Assembly (NCBI RefSeq): GCF_023101765.2
Contig: NC_064234.1
Coordinates: forward strand, 4,092,001-4,156,000
Direction: 5' to 3'
Length of the DNA: 64,000 nucleotides
Origin: Spodoptera frugiperda
Lineage: Eukaryota; Arthropoda; Insecta; Lepidoptera; Noctuidae
Part shown: piece after piece, positions 51,601-62,884 of the stretch
Numbering within the stretch: the first letter of the stretch is position 1
Layout: each line of letters starts with the position of its first letter
Notes under the pieces: model-generated
What the model saw: only the letters and a program-made list of their open reading frames with translations
What the model was told of the DNA's origin: nothing
Databases searched by the model: none
Position numbers and translations under genes: made by a program

Positions 51601-54600
51601 GGAATAGCATCACTGATATATCTAAAATCGAGATCAGCTTCTTTCACGTGGATGATGTTTCTGTCGATGCCAAGGTACACTGACTTCACCTCCGACGCAT
51701 GACTCTGGTCTTGGAGAGATTCCAGCATTTGGCCGCTTACCACCAGGTCTGATGCAAATGACTCTTGCTTGTACTCGTTCTGGAAAACCAACCAAACTTG
51801 GTATAATATTTATGACAACGTCGTCATCTCATATTAGACACAATATTATTCAAATGAGTGACGGTATCTGGTTGACAGTGGATAGAAGCCAAGAACTAAA
51901 GATTGAACTCAGTGGCGTTGACTAAATGCACCAAGTGATGGAAATAGGTTGGTAATGGCGGTAAGGCCTATATCTAACAGAAGATGAAAAAACCTTCTCC
52001 TAAGTCCGAATTATATTAGGCTGAAAACCGTATCACAATCGGTTCAGCCAAACGCGAGATAAGCGCGCACAAACATACATACATACAAGTCAAACTGAGA
52101 ACCACTTTATTTTAGGCTGTCAATAAGTTCACAATATGATCAGAAATATCTAAATACCTGGTTTTCATCCAACATAGCAGTATAGTTGAATCCAGAATAG
52201 ATGAGCATCGCGTTAGCACCGAGACCAGCGCATGCGCCGGTACCATGCACCCTCACCCAGTACCCACCGCCTTCTTCGGATGCACGCACCACTGCATCCA
52301 TACGCTCACCTTGAATAATAAAAAATAGGAATGATGACGGAATATGAAAATAAAAATCTATTTAATCCATCAGTTAGGTAAAGAAAAAATATTAAACACG
52401 TGTTCTTTTTATTTTGTCGTATAAGACAAATCCTTGGTGGATACTTTGATTCGTTTTATCCACCAAGGATAAAACGAATCAAAGTTTAGGAGTGAGACCA
52501 AATGCGTCATTTCTACGTATAAAATGTACCTAGAAGTGAAGTCATGCGATATTTCAAATCGTTATATCTGCGAAAGTATTTGTTCCCGTAAGAAAATAAA
52601 TATACGTGTCTAATGTTTTAAAATAATCTACTAGACGAACATTAAAATAAACATTTACCCTATTAGTAAGATAAAACCGCATCATTCTATAGTAATTAAG
52701 AGAAACAACTTTAATAAGTAGACTCCACTGAAATTTAATTACGCCGAAAATGAGAACAATTATAAAACTACAGTCTATGCATTTTCTGATCTTGATTTCG
52801 TTTCAAACGCTGCCAGTGACCTTGTTTTTATTAATTAAAATGAAATAATTCAAACGAAACTAGACATTAAAATAACACATTAATATTAAACAGACGCTAC
52901 ACAACCACACTGTTATAAACCAAACAGTTCAAATAATACGCGAACGACTTTGATACACCAATTATTTTGCATGACATGGTAAAAAGAATTAAAAAAATGA
53001 AACTCGAAACTAGTACAACTTTTCTCTTTAACTTTAACAAATTATAGTAAATTAATGTTGTGTTTCACGATAGTTATTATAGAAAATTAAAAATGTTAGA
53101 ACTCGAAAAACCAGTAAAAGACAATAGAAAGTGAAAACACAACAAACGAAACTGGTTACTTATAACGATGACCTTAAACTTAGTGAGAAGTAACACGAGC
53201 AAGATGCATACCTTTCTCTTCTTAGATGAGGAGAAAATAAATTCACTTTAAAATGCTTTGGTCAGCGAGCAAAAAATAGCGCCGAGTACTTGAACAAGTA
53301 CCGTTATAGCGTAGGCAAATAGAAATTAAAAAGAAATCCGTAACATTTTGAATGACCGCGTGGATTATAAACGTTACTGTGTAAATAAGTGTACGGATAC
53401 GCTCTGGATTTTATAATTAGTAAAATCGATAACTTAGATATGTAATTCCTAATTCATTTCTGTTATGTTACAGCCTTACTTATAAACGATCACTAAAGTT
53501 AAGACACAGTTAAACTACATATTAAAAAATATTTTAACTCATAAACGATGATTAACGCTAACTAATGTCTTAGCGACTGCTTAAATAGCTGTCAACTTAA
53601 TCAGTGTCGGACCCTTGTTTAAAGACTTTAATTACCAAAATGGCGTCCGAAATTCGTAAAAGTCACAGCTGTGGTATATCTCAACAATAACACCACATGC
53701 AAACTTCGCATTGAATTGAGTTCTGTTTGCTGGGCTTTGTTCCGCTACTTAGGAAAGTGAAGTGGATAAATATTAAAAAATGGATATATTTGACGACGAT
53801 AATGAATTACGCACATACCGTGCCGAGATAGAAGAAATAAGAAATTTCAGGAATATTGGTTCAAGAAGGAGAGTAAAAATATATAATTCAAGATCGAACC
53901 CAATGGAGGAATTGAGTGGAAGCGACTTCAAACATCGCTACAGATTCAGTAAAGGAAATATGGTAAAAAATATAAATATCTTAAGAAACGACTTGTCCAT
54001 GGATAGCCGGGGCGGCAGTATACCTGTGGAGTTGCAAGTAATGGCAGCTATAAGATACTGGGGCCGCCATGAGATTCAAGAAGACTGTGCGGAAATTCAT
54101 GGCTTGAGCCAACAGACTTTATCAAGAACTGCTAAAAGAGTGTGGGAGAGCATGCTTTTAAGTGTGGGAGAGCCATGCTTCGGCACGAATGGGCCGGCTC
54201 AACCGGAGTGATACCACGGCCTCACAGAAAACCGACGTGAAACAACGCTTGCGTTGTGTTTCGTTGTGTGAGTGAGGTTACCGGAGGCCCAATTCCCCCT
54301 TCCCAATCTTCCCCATTCCCGATTCCCGAACAACAACCCTTAAATTCCTAACTCCCAAAAAGCCGGCAACGCACTTGTAACGCCTCTGGTGTTTCAAGTG
54401 TCCATGGGCGGCGGCGATTGCTTACCATCAGGTAATACGTCTGCCCTATTACCGGCTTGTTACATAAAAAAAAAAATAGTTGCTATTGCATTGGCTTCGA
54501 AAAGTTCCATTTAGATTAAAAAATGCCTACAAATTTAAGAGAACAGACTGAAACTATTCGGAAATTTGAAACAATTTGTGGGTTTCCCCATATTACCGGT

Positions 54601-57600
54601 GCAATAGATTGCACCCATATTAAAATAAAAACGTTTATTAACCATTGCTTAGTTAAGTGACGTGTAAGCAGTGTTTATAAGTAAGAAATAGTTAATTGAT
54701 AATTAAGGAGTTAATGAGTTATTAGTTAATTAGTTGCTTAGCTGTTGATTAGTGGATTTTTATAAGTAAGGCCGTTATTGTTTTTCTTATAACTGATTTC
54801 ATTTATAATTATTTTTTCTTTTTTTTGTAAGCAATGACCTACGTTATAATTTTGTCCTGTGTCGTAGGTGCGTTTACAAACATACAAGGTTCACATGCAC
54901 ATGACATCCAGACCCGAAACAACAATTTTTAGATTACACAAAGAGTTGCTCCATGCGGGAATTGCACACGTTGCACAGCAGCCAGTTTCCCAGCCACCGC
55001 ACCAGCCGTGTAGTCAAATAATGACAGTGTCTATTTTTTTTATTCTACAATGATCCCTAATTCAAACTTTTCCATGGTAGAAGTTGGAACACATTACGTA
55101 TTTTTATTGGATTTCCTTACCAAATTGAAACATTCACCCGTCGACTACGACAAAAATATAAAACCTGTTTAAACTGTTAATTTAAACTGTTTTTGTTGTT
55201 GAACTGAACAGCGAGTAATTGACGTATGAGCTATAATGCGCAGTCGTCTGAATAATATTTTAATGAGTTCGTTGGTATTTTGTCAATTCATTAATTTAAA
55301 GCAATTGAAGATTCGTTGATTTCCCTTCACAATTTGAGTTATTACTATGACTTACACAATCGAATAAAAAAGAAATTTTACTCTAACGTGCGAACTTGTC
55401 ATTCACATACCATATACTTAAATTGATAGTGATAGTTTTTCGATCACAAGTGATAAAAGTGATGTGGGTAATAGCACGTCGGTTATTCAGCCAATTGTAG
55501 TAGATGCTACTTTCTCCGAAGTAAAAGCTCATTCTATCGTACAACAAATTCCGTTCACTCTCTTGCCTCTAAGGGATTTATTCGTCAAGTTTATTATTAG
55601 GAATTACCTTTATGTGTTTGTGTCCACACATAAATTGTGCAATAGCTACTAATAAATATTCTGTGATGTAAGTTATGGTGTTTATTTCCCTTAAATTTGC
55701 ATTGTAACATATTCTATGGCTGTTTTTCAACAATGCATATGCAGGTGCAGAGGTGCAGTGAACTGTACTTCCTCTTACGTAATTATGCCCATTCAATAGT
55801 AGGCTTTAGCCACTATTTGAAATTTGTCGCTAAGAATCGACTTCTTATAACCCAACCACTGGTAATAAATAACAAGACAAACTGGATCTATTAATCATTT
55901 AAAGTGCGATTAAACCGACATTAATGACAACTTGTAATGTTTTTTTTTTACATTCATGACAATGGTACTTTTGCACCAGAGATGTGCTATGTAGCTATGC
56001 TACGTACATGTAATAGCTAAGCTGTGAAACTATGTGACCGTTTCCACTGATAGATACTAAGCTATGTATGCAATGTATCGATAGTAGGGAAGTCATCCAT
56101 AGCACGCATCTATAGCGCGTATCTTTTCATATAGAAAACATAGCTTAGCTGAGTTCGTTTGCAATATTGCTAAGCTATGTGTACCAAAGAATATAATTGG
56201 TGGAAGCCAAACGCATCCACAGCAACGTAGCATTGCACATCTCTGATGGAAAAGCACCCTAAGTCTCAATAATTATGTATGCGTCAAATCGTAAATATGA
56301 TTTCCGATGCTAATAAAAATGGTAAACTGCAATAGGTCCATCGTGAACGGAGGCACCTTGCAAAATGTTTGAGCAACACGTTTCGACACACTTCGTGTGT
56401 TTAGTAGACAAATGTTTTATTTTTAATATTCATAGAGCTATCACATCTTGTCAAGGTTAAGGAATTAGATGTTACAAGGCTAAACCCCATGACCACCAAA
56501 AATAACATAACATAACATCACGTATATGAGTATAAAATAAATTTTCACCAGTTATGTTAAATTGTAATAATATCGTTTTCAGGTACATCACGGAAAAAAG
56601 ATCATTTAAGTCATTGTTATTATTGAGGACAATAAATACTTCTATTTTTTTTTTACTCGATATTTCATTCGAGATACGGTAAATAGGTACGGAACAGACG
56701 TTATCCGAGACGCACTAAATATGCAGACGTGATTTTATGAACATTGACAATATATTAATTTAACATTAAAAAATACCTATAAATAAACGTAACATAGTAT
56801 CACGCACATCGCATTTGTTTACTTAAACAATATTTAACAAAAACAACAAAGAGAAAAGTTGTAGGCAAAAGTAAAGAGGTACTATCACCCATTCACTTTC
56901 ATGTTTACCACTTGGTAATAGGGAACGAACTCACCATGCATCGGACTTCTATGAAGAATCATTTCACAATCAAAATTAAAATCCAACGCATTTTCCCCAA
57001 CTGCTTATAAAACTGCATTCATCATTAAATTAGTCGATGCATACATTCATAGATATATGATATTTCTATGCATACATTCGCAGTAAACTTGCAAAATATT
57101 CCTATATTTGTAAATGTTTACCTAATCTTAAATAATGATTTCCTTACCTGGATGTAACTCCACGTTTCTAGCTAAAACTGGTTTGGTTGGTTTCCCATCG
57201 GTTGCAATCACCACCATTTCGTGTTTCTCTATAGTCACTATCACGGGGCATTCAGTTGCAATTGCATTTATGAACCTCAGTCTGTACGCGAACCCAGCGA
57301 TTACGACTATCCTGGAAAATTAAGATGAATATTTTTAAAAGAGTAGCTCTATCTTAAAAAATGATAGTATAAAATATGATAGTATACGAAGACGTAATAT
57401 ACCTACCAATACTCATGTGCCAATCTTTCTAATTAATAACTTAATGTAAACACGGAATCATCACAATATAAATGTATTCTAGTCTAAATAAACTGCGTCT
57501 CTGTCCTCATATATGTATGCATAAGTATATTAATTCCACATAGTATAAAAAATGAACTTATTTGAAAGAAACATTATACCGTGCACTGAATAGAAAGGCC

Positions 57601-60176
57601 GTGTGAAGCAGGTACTCTACACAAGGTAACTTGCAAACCACAGACGTCAATGCCAACTGCAGTTTCACGTACATAATACTAAAATATGTATTACTATAAT
57701 AATAAACTTGAAGCTTATGATACCATCGACTGGGCCTAATTATGAGTACATGCAATTGTAACTTATAAGACTAAATACTTGTGTATTGGCAACTATATTA
57801 GAAAAAAAATTATGAATAATACCCAATAAAAAAAAATTACGTAGGTAAAATTTTACACCTTGTATAATTCCATAGAAGTATATCTTCATTGATTGCTTGT
57901 CTGTAGTGATTAATAGCCATGTGTCAATCATGAGTCTCAAAGCTGTATTTCTAATCTATCTAGACTTAGCAATATTCTAGTCTAGACTAAACTAAATTGA
58001 ATTAGAGTGTCTGTTTATAATATACATATAGTAACTGTTTTTTACTACATACATACATATACATATACATGGGTACACCAAAATAATATTTTCTACGTTT
58101 TTTGTCTGTCTGTCTGTCTTTTTGTATCCGCTTATCTCTGAAATGGCTTGTTCGATTTTGACGGGACTTTAATTAGCAGGTAGCTGATGTACTAAGGAGT
58201 AACTTTTTATTTGTCATTAAGTCCGTAATCCACGCGAGCGCATCCGCAGGCATCAGCTTGTTCAATAATAATTGCCTACCATCTCATTAAAAACAAGTTT
58301 TAACTTTCGTGAAGATCTAATCGATATGTCATCGCCATTAACATTAAATGAATGCCTTTACCACGCTACCAGTTTCTTGCTAAATAACTGGTAGTTAACT
58401 AAACCAGTTAACTTTCTTTATGGAGTAACCACCGGCACCGAGCCATTAGAAATAAAGTACTCAATGAAATACTTAATGCTTCCATTAACGAACGGATGCA
58501 ATGCGCAGTGCAGTAAACTACGACCGTCGAAGATCTGTAGGTCATTATTCTTTTCGTCCACGTAAATAAACAATTTACTTGAATTTGCTTCTAGCATCAT
58601 ATTTTTCGGTAACGCCTTTAATTCGTTTTTAAAGAAACTCGGAGTTATTTAATAATTAATTAACCTAATCCTTAGCAATTGTTTTACATTCGAAATCGTG
58701 ACTAAGGAATAGTTTAAGTAATCATTAAATATCTCTGAGTACGGCAGTTAGTACATATTACATTTGGGTTTATTTGTACAGAAAATCCTGAACTCCAAAT
58801 TTTCATAGTGCAAAATTTCACTTTGTATATTAATGTTACAGTAATTTCACTTTTACACCCAATCAACGGAAGGCTAAAGCGTTTCGTAAACGCTAGACAC
58901 ATATATCGACCAATATAATGTTGTGAAGGTCAGGGCGTTCTATAAGTACCGCGCAGACCTCTACCTACGTCCTAAAGGTAAAAAAAAACACAAACAACAA
59001 TCTGGTCTCGAAACTACTTACTTCGAAACATCTCCATCGCCATTTATAATAATTTCATCTGGTTTCAATTTGCTAACATCTTCTAGCTTAGCCGTCAACA
59101 GTTCTGGGAATTTAGCTCCTATTGTTAGTGTATTCTCAGCACTCCTGTCGTAATCATACAGAGACGAGTGATGTTCCAACGGCTGAGGCTGATTTATTAT
59201 CAGAGGACCGTAAACACCATCACTCTGATGTGACACTGCAACAAAAACCTGACACGTTGACAAATGGAATTCAACTAGGACCTGATTTGAAAAAAACCGG
59301 TCAAGTCCAAAATTCACGGACAGCAAGTAATATTTTTTTTGTTGAGTGACTGGATGTTATAAAAATACTCGTATAAATGGAAGCGAATCATTAACATAGA
59401 GTGTCGATGTACCTGAATCAGCGTGATAGAAGAAAGTTCCTGGTGAAGTTGCAACAAAAGCGTATTTGAAGGTTTGTCCATATCCAATAGGACATTGGGT
59501 TACCATGGGTACTCCATCCATGTAAGGAGTTCCCTTCTGCTCAATGCCATGCCAATGGATGCTTATATCTTGGTCCAGAATTCTGTTCTCAACTTCAACC
59601 ACTATGATGTCATTAACACAGGCTTGAATGGGAGGTCCTGGAGTCTGTCCATTGATGGTGATGGCTGGTCTTCCATCCTCCTGGATCGTTGGCTCCACTT
59701 TGAAGTTGTAGTGACACCGTTTTGGTTTCACGTTGAATTTGCAAGGTCGGTAGCACGAAACTTTATCTGCAAAGTTATCATGTTTACGATACGTTTGAAG
59801 TTTGTTTACTTTATATTATTTACGTACTCGTAATTTAATTACATTCAAAAATTCGGTTCGACTTTTTGTTGGTATAAATAGGATTAGTCCTAATTTTATG
59901 TAAATGAAAGAATGAAACGAAATGTTGGTTCGATTCTGTTTTTAAAAATTAAAAACAAATAGTACACATTCTAGAACGTGTCAGTTAATCGTATAAAATT
60001 AAAAGTAAGTCTAATTACAATACCTTAGCCAAAACAAAAAATAAAACATTACCTAAATTTTTCGTTGTATCCTCAAAGAGTATATTAGTCCCAGAGGGCG
60101 CAAAACTCTCAAGAGAGGCTTTTCCATTATTGCTGATATTAGCAATTATGAAAAGGCAACAAACAAACACTTTCAT
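48671..60176 (-). CDS. MCORP: Multicopper oxidase-related protein, copper sites degenerate
   Basis: Laccase-fold secreted protein predicted not to oxidise. Nine exons, 5' to 3' on the minus strand: 60176-60053, 59766-59413, 59235-59022, 57311-57148, 52309-52158, 51779-51572, 51172-50972, 50652-50514, 48905-48671; phases all agree; 596 residues. Residues 1-20 form a hydrophobic signal peptide beginning MKVFVCC. Copper motif 1 is intact (HWHG, His112/His114). Motif 2 is His156-Ala-Asp158 instead of HAH. Motif 3 reads YTFHMHG, with Tyr480 for the type 1 His and His483/His485 kept. Motif 4 reads E-C-R at 553-555 with Leu559 for the last His. Five of ten His ligands are thus lost; Cys554 remains. 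An insect family with this pattern, MCORP, is essential in Tribolium and needed for ovary development (published family knowledge). Intron 4 (52310-57147) carries most of the inserted elements. Confidence 0.92.
49107..49262. mobile_element. Dispersed repeat family 3 in MCORP intron 8
   Basis: Contains GGGGGTGAGCC, TAATAGGGATTACATGGGGC, CGTGCCGTAATGTGCAC and CCTTCAGGTATAAAAGGCG. The same blocks are found at 4970 and 10930. Confidence 0.6.
50355..50425 (-). repeat. Dispersed repeat family 5, copy 2, in MCORP intron 8
   Basis: The reverse complement shares GATTTGCTTTCAACAGTTTTC and TGATGGCGGTTAAAGGC with 30335-30415. Confidence 0.6.
51259..51364. repeat. GC-rich imperfect palindrome in MCORP intron 6
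   Basis: GCGGCGGCGGAGCGGCG at the left pairs with the CACCGCACCGCCGCCGC arm at the right around an AT-rich centre. Strong contrast with the AT-rich intron. Probably a MITE. Confidence 0.65.
51975..52110 (+). mobile_element. RTE-like LINE tail in MCORP intron 5
   Basis: ATCGGTTCAGCC, then an ACATACAT run and AGTCAAACTGAGAACC, an order recalled as the end of RTE-type elements in moths. Fragment only. Confidence 0.5.
52430..52485. repeat. Interlocked inverted repeats (pseudoknot order) in MCORP intron 4
   Basis: A (52430-52441) pairs with A' (52459-52470), 12 bp perfect; B (52443-52458) pairs with B' (52470-52485), 16 bp perfect. The order is A-B-A'-B', so the two stems are interlocked, not nested. 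Confidence 0.9.
52510..53770. other. Part of MCORP intron 4 without recognised element
   Basis: AT-rich sequence between exon 5 and the Harbinger relic. May include the transposon's own 5' flank close to 53780. No gene seen. Confidence 0.5.
53780..54630 (+). pseudogene. PIF/Harbinger (HARBI1-like) transposase relic, SINE-interrupted
   Basis: An ATG at 53780 opens a frame of about 120 residues with a helix-turn-helix-like stretch (IRYWGRHEIQEDCAEIHGLS), typical of the N-terminal part of HARBI1-type transposases. The frame runs into a SINE after the codons for AKR. Transposase sequence resumes at about 54478 with VAIALASK, then suffers an in-frame stop and a frameshift, and continues from about 54522 to a GAIDCTHIKIK motif, which contains the first Asp of the DDE catalytic triad. 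The remainder of the nuclease domain is absent after about 54630. Last residues of the open frame (WESML onwards) are SINE-encoded, not transposase. It lies in MCORP intron 4, in opposite orientation, and is dead. Confidence 0.85.
54140..54477 (+). mobile_element. SINE (family 1) inserted in Harbinger transposase, 5' head duplicated
   Basis: Near full-length copy of the family that starts GTGTGGGAGAGCC and ends in poly(A). It has a pol III B-box-like GGCTCAACCGG near the 5' end. The head occurs twice, at 54140 and 54162, a 22 bp tandem duplication. Family resembles the HzSINE1-type repeats of noctuid moths (from memory; name uncertain). Confidence 0.8.
54868..55025 (-). mobile_element. tRNA-derived SINE, reverse orientation
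   Basis: The plus strand shows AGTTGCTCCATGCGGGAATT then CACGTTGCACAGCAGCCAG and CAGCCACCGCACCAGCCGTG. The reverse complement of this block is the tRNA-like head (B-box region) of a SINE common in moths. The region explains an open frame at 54868-55053, which is not a gene. Lies in MCORP intron 4. Confidence 0.65.
55960..56264. mobile_element. MITE of about 300 bp in MCORP intron 4
   Basis: Left GGTACTTTTGCACCAGAGATG and right CATCTCTGATGGAAAAGCACC are imperfect terminal inverted repeats. The interior is AGCTATG/AAGCTATG-rich. No coding capacity. Confidence 0.65.
57955..58265. repeat. Dispersed repeat family 4, copy 2, in MCORP intron 3
   Basis: Same blocks and order as at 12035 (GAATTAGAGTGTCTGTTT, CGATTTTGACGGGAC, AGCTGATGTACTAAGGAG), with an internal TCTG/ACAT simple repeat. 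Confidence 0.65.
58632..58750. mobile_element. Hairpin MITE, copy 2, in MCORP intron 3
   Basis: Shares GACTAAGGAATAGTTTAAGTAATCATTA and CTCTGAGTACGGCAGTTAG with copy 1 (inverted arms as there). Confidence 0.6.
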
Positions 60177-60290
60177 TGTCACAGAATTATTGGCAACTAG
60201 CTGAACATTTATTGTTTGTAACAAATAGTTCGGGCACTACACTACCGCACTGCGCGCGAACGCCGCGACTGACGTTTCGTTCACAACTAG
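60177..60290 (-). promoter_or_regulatory. Putative TATA-less promoter and 5' UTR of MCORP
   Basis: A locally CpG-rich stretch (about 60240-60370) lies just upstream of the MCORP start codon. On the minus strand it contains TCAGT at 60272-60268, the arthropod initiator consensus, about 94 bp before the ATG. No TATA box is seen 30 bp upstream. Inferred only. Confidence 0.35.
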
Positions 60291-60299
60291 CTTAGTGAC

Positions 60300-62180
60300 G
60301 AAAAGCGGTTTCACAGACATGTGCTCTCGACCCCGTACCACGAGACTTCACCGGCAACCACAACTCACTTTTCGCATCGCTAATCGTGAACAAGTAACAA
60401 CTACGGGTACAAGGGCAAAATCTACCGTTTGTGTATCAAAAGTTATTGGTAGGGAGGACAGGAATTGTTTGTAAGCCGTTCCGTTTGCTTGCGCCGTAGA
60501 ATCAATGCGTTGCCTTTACTATTGCTGAAATATAAGACTTAAGGAAAAAAAGTGGTTCAACTCTTTCATAGTAAGTACTACTATGTACCAACTGAGGAAA
60601 ATATTTTTTTTTTGTTTTACAATGAAGTTACGACATTGTTTACAAGTCTTCTATTTGTCCGTCGAAAGTAAAGTTTATACCAAATTATTCACGTGTTTGT
60701 TCATCAATTAGAAACTTTTAGTTTCCATAAACTCTTTGTATAATTGCCGAAAGAAAAAGGTGTAAAGCTAGTGACTGTCACTGTGTTACGTAACTTAATG
60801 AATGTTTCTTGTAGGTAACGTTTGTCATAGGATTTATAGGGATTAGTTATAATATCGACGAGATTTATTATAGAAAGTAATCTCTACTAATGTCATCAAT
60901 GCAAAAGAGTGTTGAATCTTTTCTTTGCACCTTATTTATATTTCTGTTCATTCTTTAGACCTTTAACCTTCAGTGCAATGCGTCACTGCAAACCGATAGA
61001 TAATCGAATCTTGGCAGAAGGCTGCGCAGCCGCCTTATGTTATTTATTACTCATTCCTCAAGCGTACTCACAAATCCACAGTATTATTTCACGTCCTAGA
61101 AAAATCAAGAGCTTTTCGTTACAGGAACTAGAATGAAATGATTATTAGAGTTGAATAAAAAATCGAAAGATTTGGTAACTGTGACTAAATCAATAACATC
61201 GAATATCTTCAACCTATGGAATAAGCTGCTTTGGCATTTAATTAACATTAATCTCGTATGTATACAGAATAAAATAGGCCTCTATGAAGTCCCAGTACCC
61301 ACTATGTGTGATCAGGTTCGACTTGCACATATGTAGACGGTAGTAGGGTTACAAACAAATTTCAGTTGAACAAAATGTAACGCATTTTGCAACTTCGTTC
61401 CGCACTTGCAATCTTCGAAGGAAACCATTTCAAAACTCTCAATGTAGTTTATAATGTATGTTAAGGTCGCTTTAAAGTGCTAGAAGGAACAGTGGCTATG
61501 TTACTCATATTAGAGATCTTTCGTTTGAAATGCGGAAGAAAATTGAAAGTATTTTCTTCCTAAAGTGCCCGGCTCACCGGAGCTCCGATAACCGGTTACG
61601 TTGTCCGCAACTCCGGATATTTTTGGATATTTAAGGTATCAATCCTTATAGTGAAAAAACGAAGGCACGTCTTAAGGTAGCCTCATATACTGAACGTCTA
61701 AAAATCCCAAACCAATTATATTATATGACGTTGATTTCAGAAGTGAAATTCACACTTACATTTGTAAATTGTAATAAGATAGCAAAAATCTAAACCAAAA
61801 TATTCCAAATCAATAGTTAATGTTATTCATAACGAAATCATGGAGAGGTTACGAGTTGAGTGACCTGGCCTCGGATGCGCCAAAAATATAATGAATCATT
61901 TAAATTCATGCAATTTTAAGCTAAATACAAAGATATAATAAAAGCTTACCTCATTAGAAATTCTATTCTATTCTAGAAAAAACTCTTAGCCGTCATTCTT
62001 ATATGACCAGATGCATTAATGTGATGGAAGCTAAAAAGTGCGCATGCCTTATGCATACTTTTTACCGCGCATGTATCTTCTTTTTACTTTTTTTCTGTCT
62101 ACCGCGATGCGACTGAGGCATGAGTTTATATTTGTTTCAGTATAAAAATATAACATTATTATAAGGTTTTAAGTCTGAAA
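60300..62180. other. MCORP 5' flank
   Basis: AT-rich sequence upstream of MCORP. Short open frames at 60909-61136 and 61151-61336 show no recognisable product. A poly(T) run lies near 60605. Confidence 0.5.
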
Positions 62181-62373
62181 GGACGAATGGGCAGGCTCGA
62201 CCGGAGTGATACCACCGCCTCACAGAAAACTGATGTGAAATAACGCTTGCGTTGCGTTTCGTTGTATGAGCGAGGTTACCGGAGGCCCAATTATCTCCCT
62301 TCCAATTTTCCCAATGCCCAAATTCCTAACCCCCAAAAGTCCAGCAACACACTTGTAACGCCTCTAGTATTTA
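62181..62373 (+). mobile_element. SINE family 1, both ends truncated, fused to LINE
   Basis: Begins within the head (GGACGAATGGGCAGGCTCG), continues through the TTTCGTTGTATGAGCGAGG block to GTAACGCCTCTAG, and stops where R1-clade LINE sequence starts. Confidence 0.7.
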
Positions 62374-62746
62374 GGTGGTGGGGGTTTTGGTCAGTTTCGG
62401 TAGGTTCCTGTTCCTTATTGGGCGGGAGGAAACGCCCGGGTGTCATCACTGTGAGGACCGCCCGGAGGACACGGTAGAACATACGGTGGCGGTGTGCCCT
62501 GCGTGGGCAGAGCACCGCCAAGTCCTCAGGGATGTGGTCGGCGATGGCGACCTCTCGCGCCCGGCACTGGTTCAGGCCATAGTGCGGAGCGAGAGGGACT
62601 GGGATGCCATCTCCTCCTTCTGCGAAGCAGTCATGCTAGCTAAGGAGGAGGCGGGGCGCGTGAGAGAACAAACCTCCTCACGCCCCAGCCGTCGCGAGAG
62701 ACACTCCGGGCGTAGGGGATCGCGAGACGATCTCCGGCCACCGTAG
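62374..62746 (+). pseudogene. R1-clade non-LTR retrotransposon ORF2, C-terminal end
   Basis: A frame of about 123 codons ending at 62746 encodes the very end of an R1-type ORF2. It has a zinc-knuckle of the form CHHC-x11-HTVAVC (Cys, Cys, His, Cys) with GREETPGCHHC before it and AWAEHR after it, then a helical segment and an Arg/Ser-rich basic tail. These are typical of R1/TRAS-like ORF2 C-termini downstream of the reverse transcriptase. Endonuclease and reverse transcriptase domains are absent, so this is a 5'-truncated dead copy. GC content is much higher than the flanks, as usual for R1 elements in moths. Confidence 0.85.
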
Positions 62747-62884
62747 GTGCGGGCCTGCGGACGGCGAGCAAGGGTAGCTCGCCGCCCGAACAGATCCCGA
62801 CAGATCCGTGCGTGCGGCACGTCGCGTTCCGCGCGCGCCTCAAAGAGCCATCAGACCACCACAGATGGGGCCCAGCAGGGCTGA
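62747..62884 (+). mobile_element. R1-clade LINE 3' UTR
   Basis: GC-rich, non-coding continuation of the LINE fragment from its stop codon to the start of the CCGGAGCTGCGGAC repeat. It belongs to the same insertion or to its junction with the next repeat. Confidence 0.6.

Noticed and set aside
54868..55053. Open frame of 61 codons
   Set aside because: Coincides with a reverse-oriented tRNA-derived SINE.
62291..62843. Minus-strand open frames over the GC-rich block
   Set aside because: Shadows of the R1-clade ORF2 end on the plus strand.
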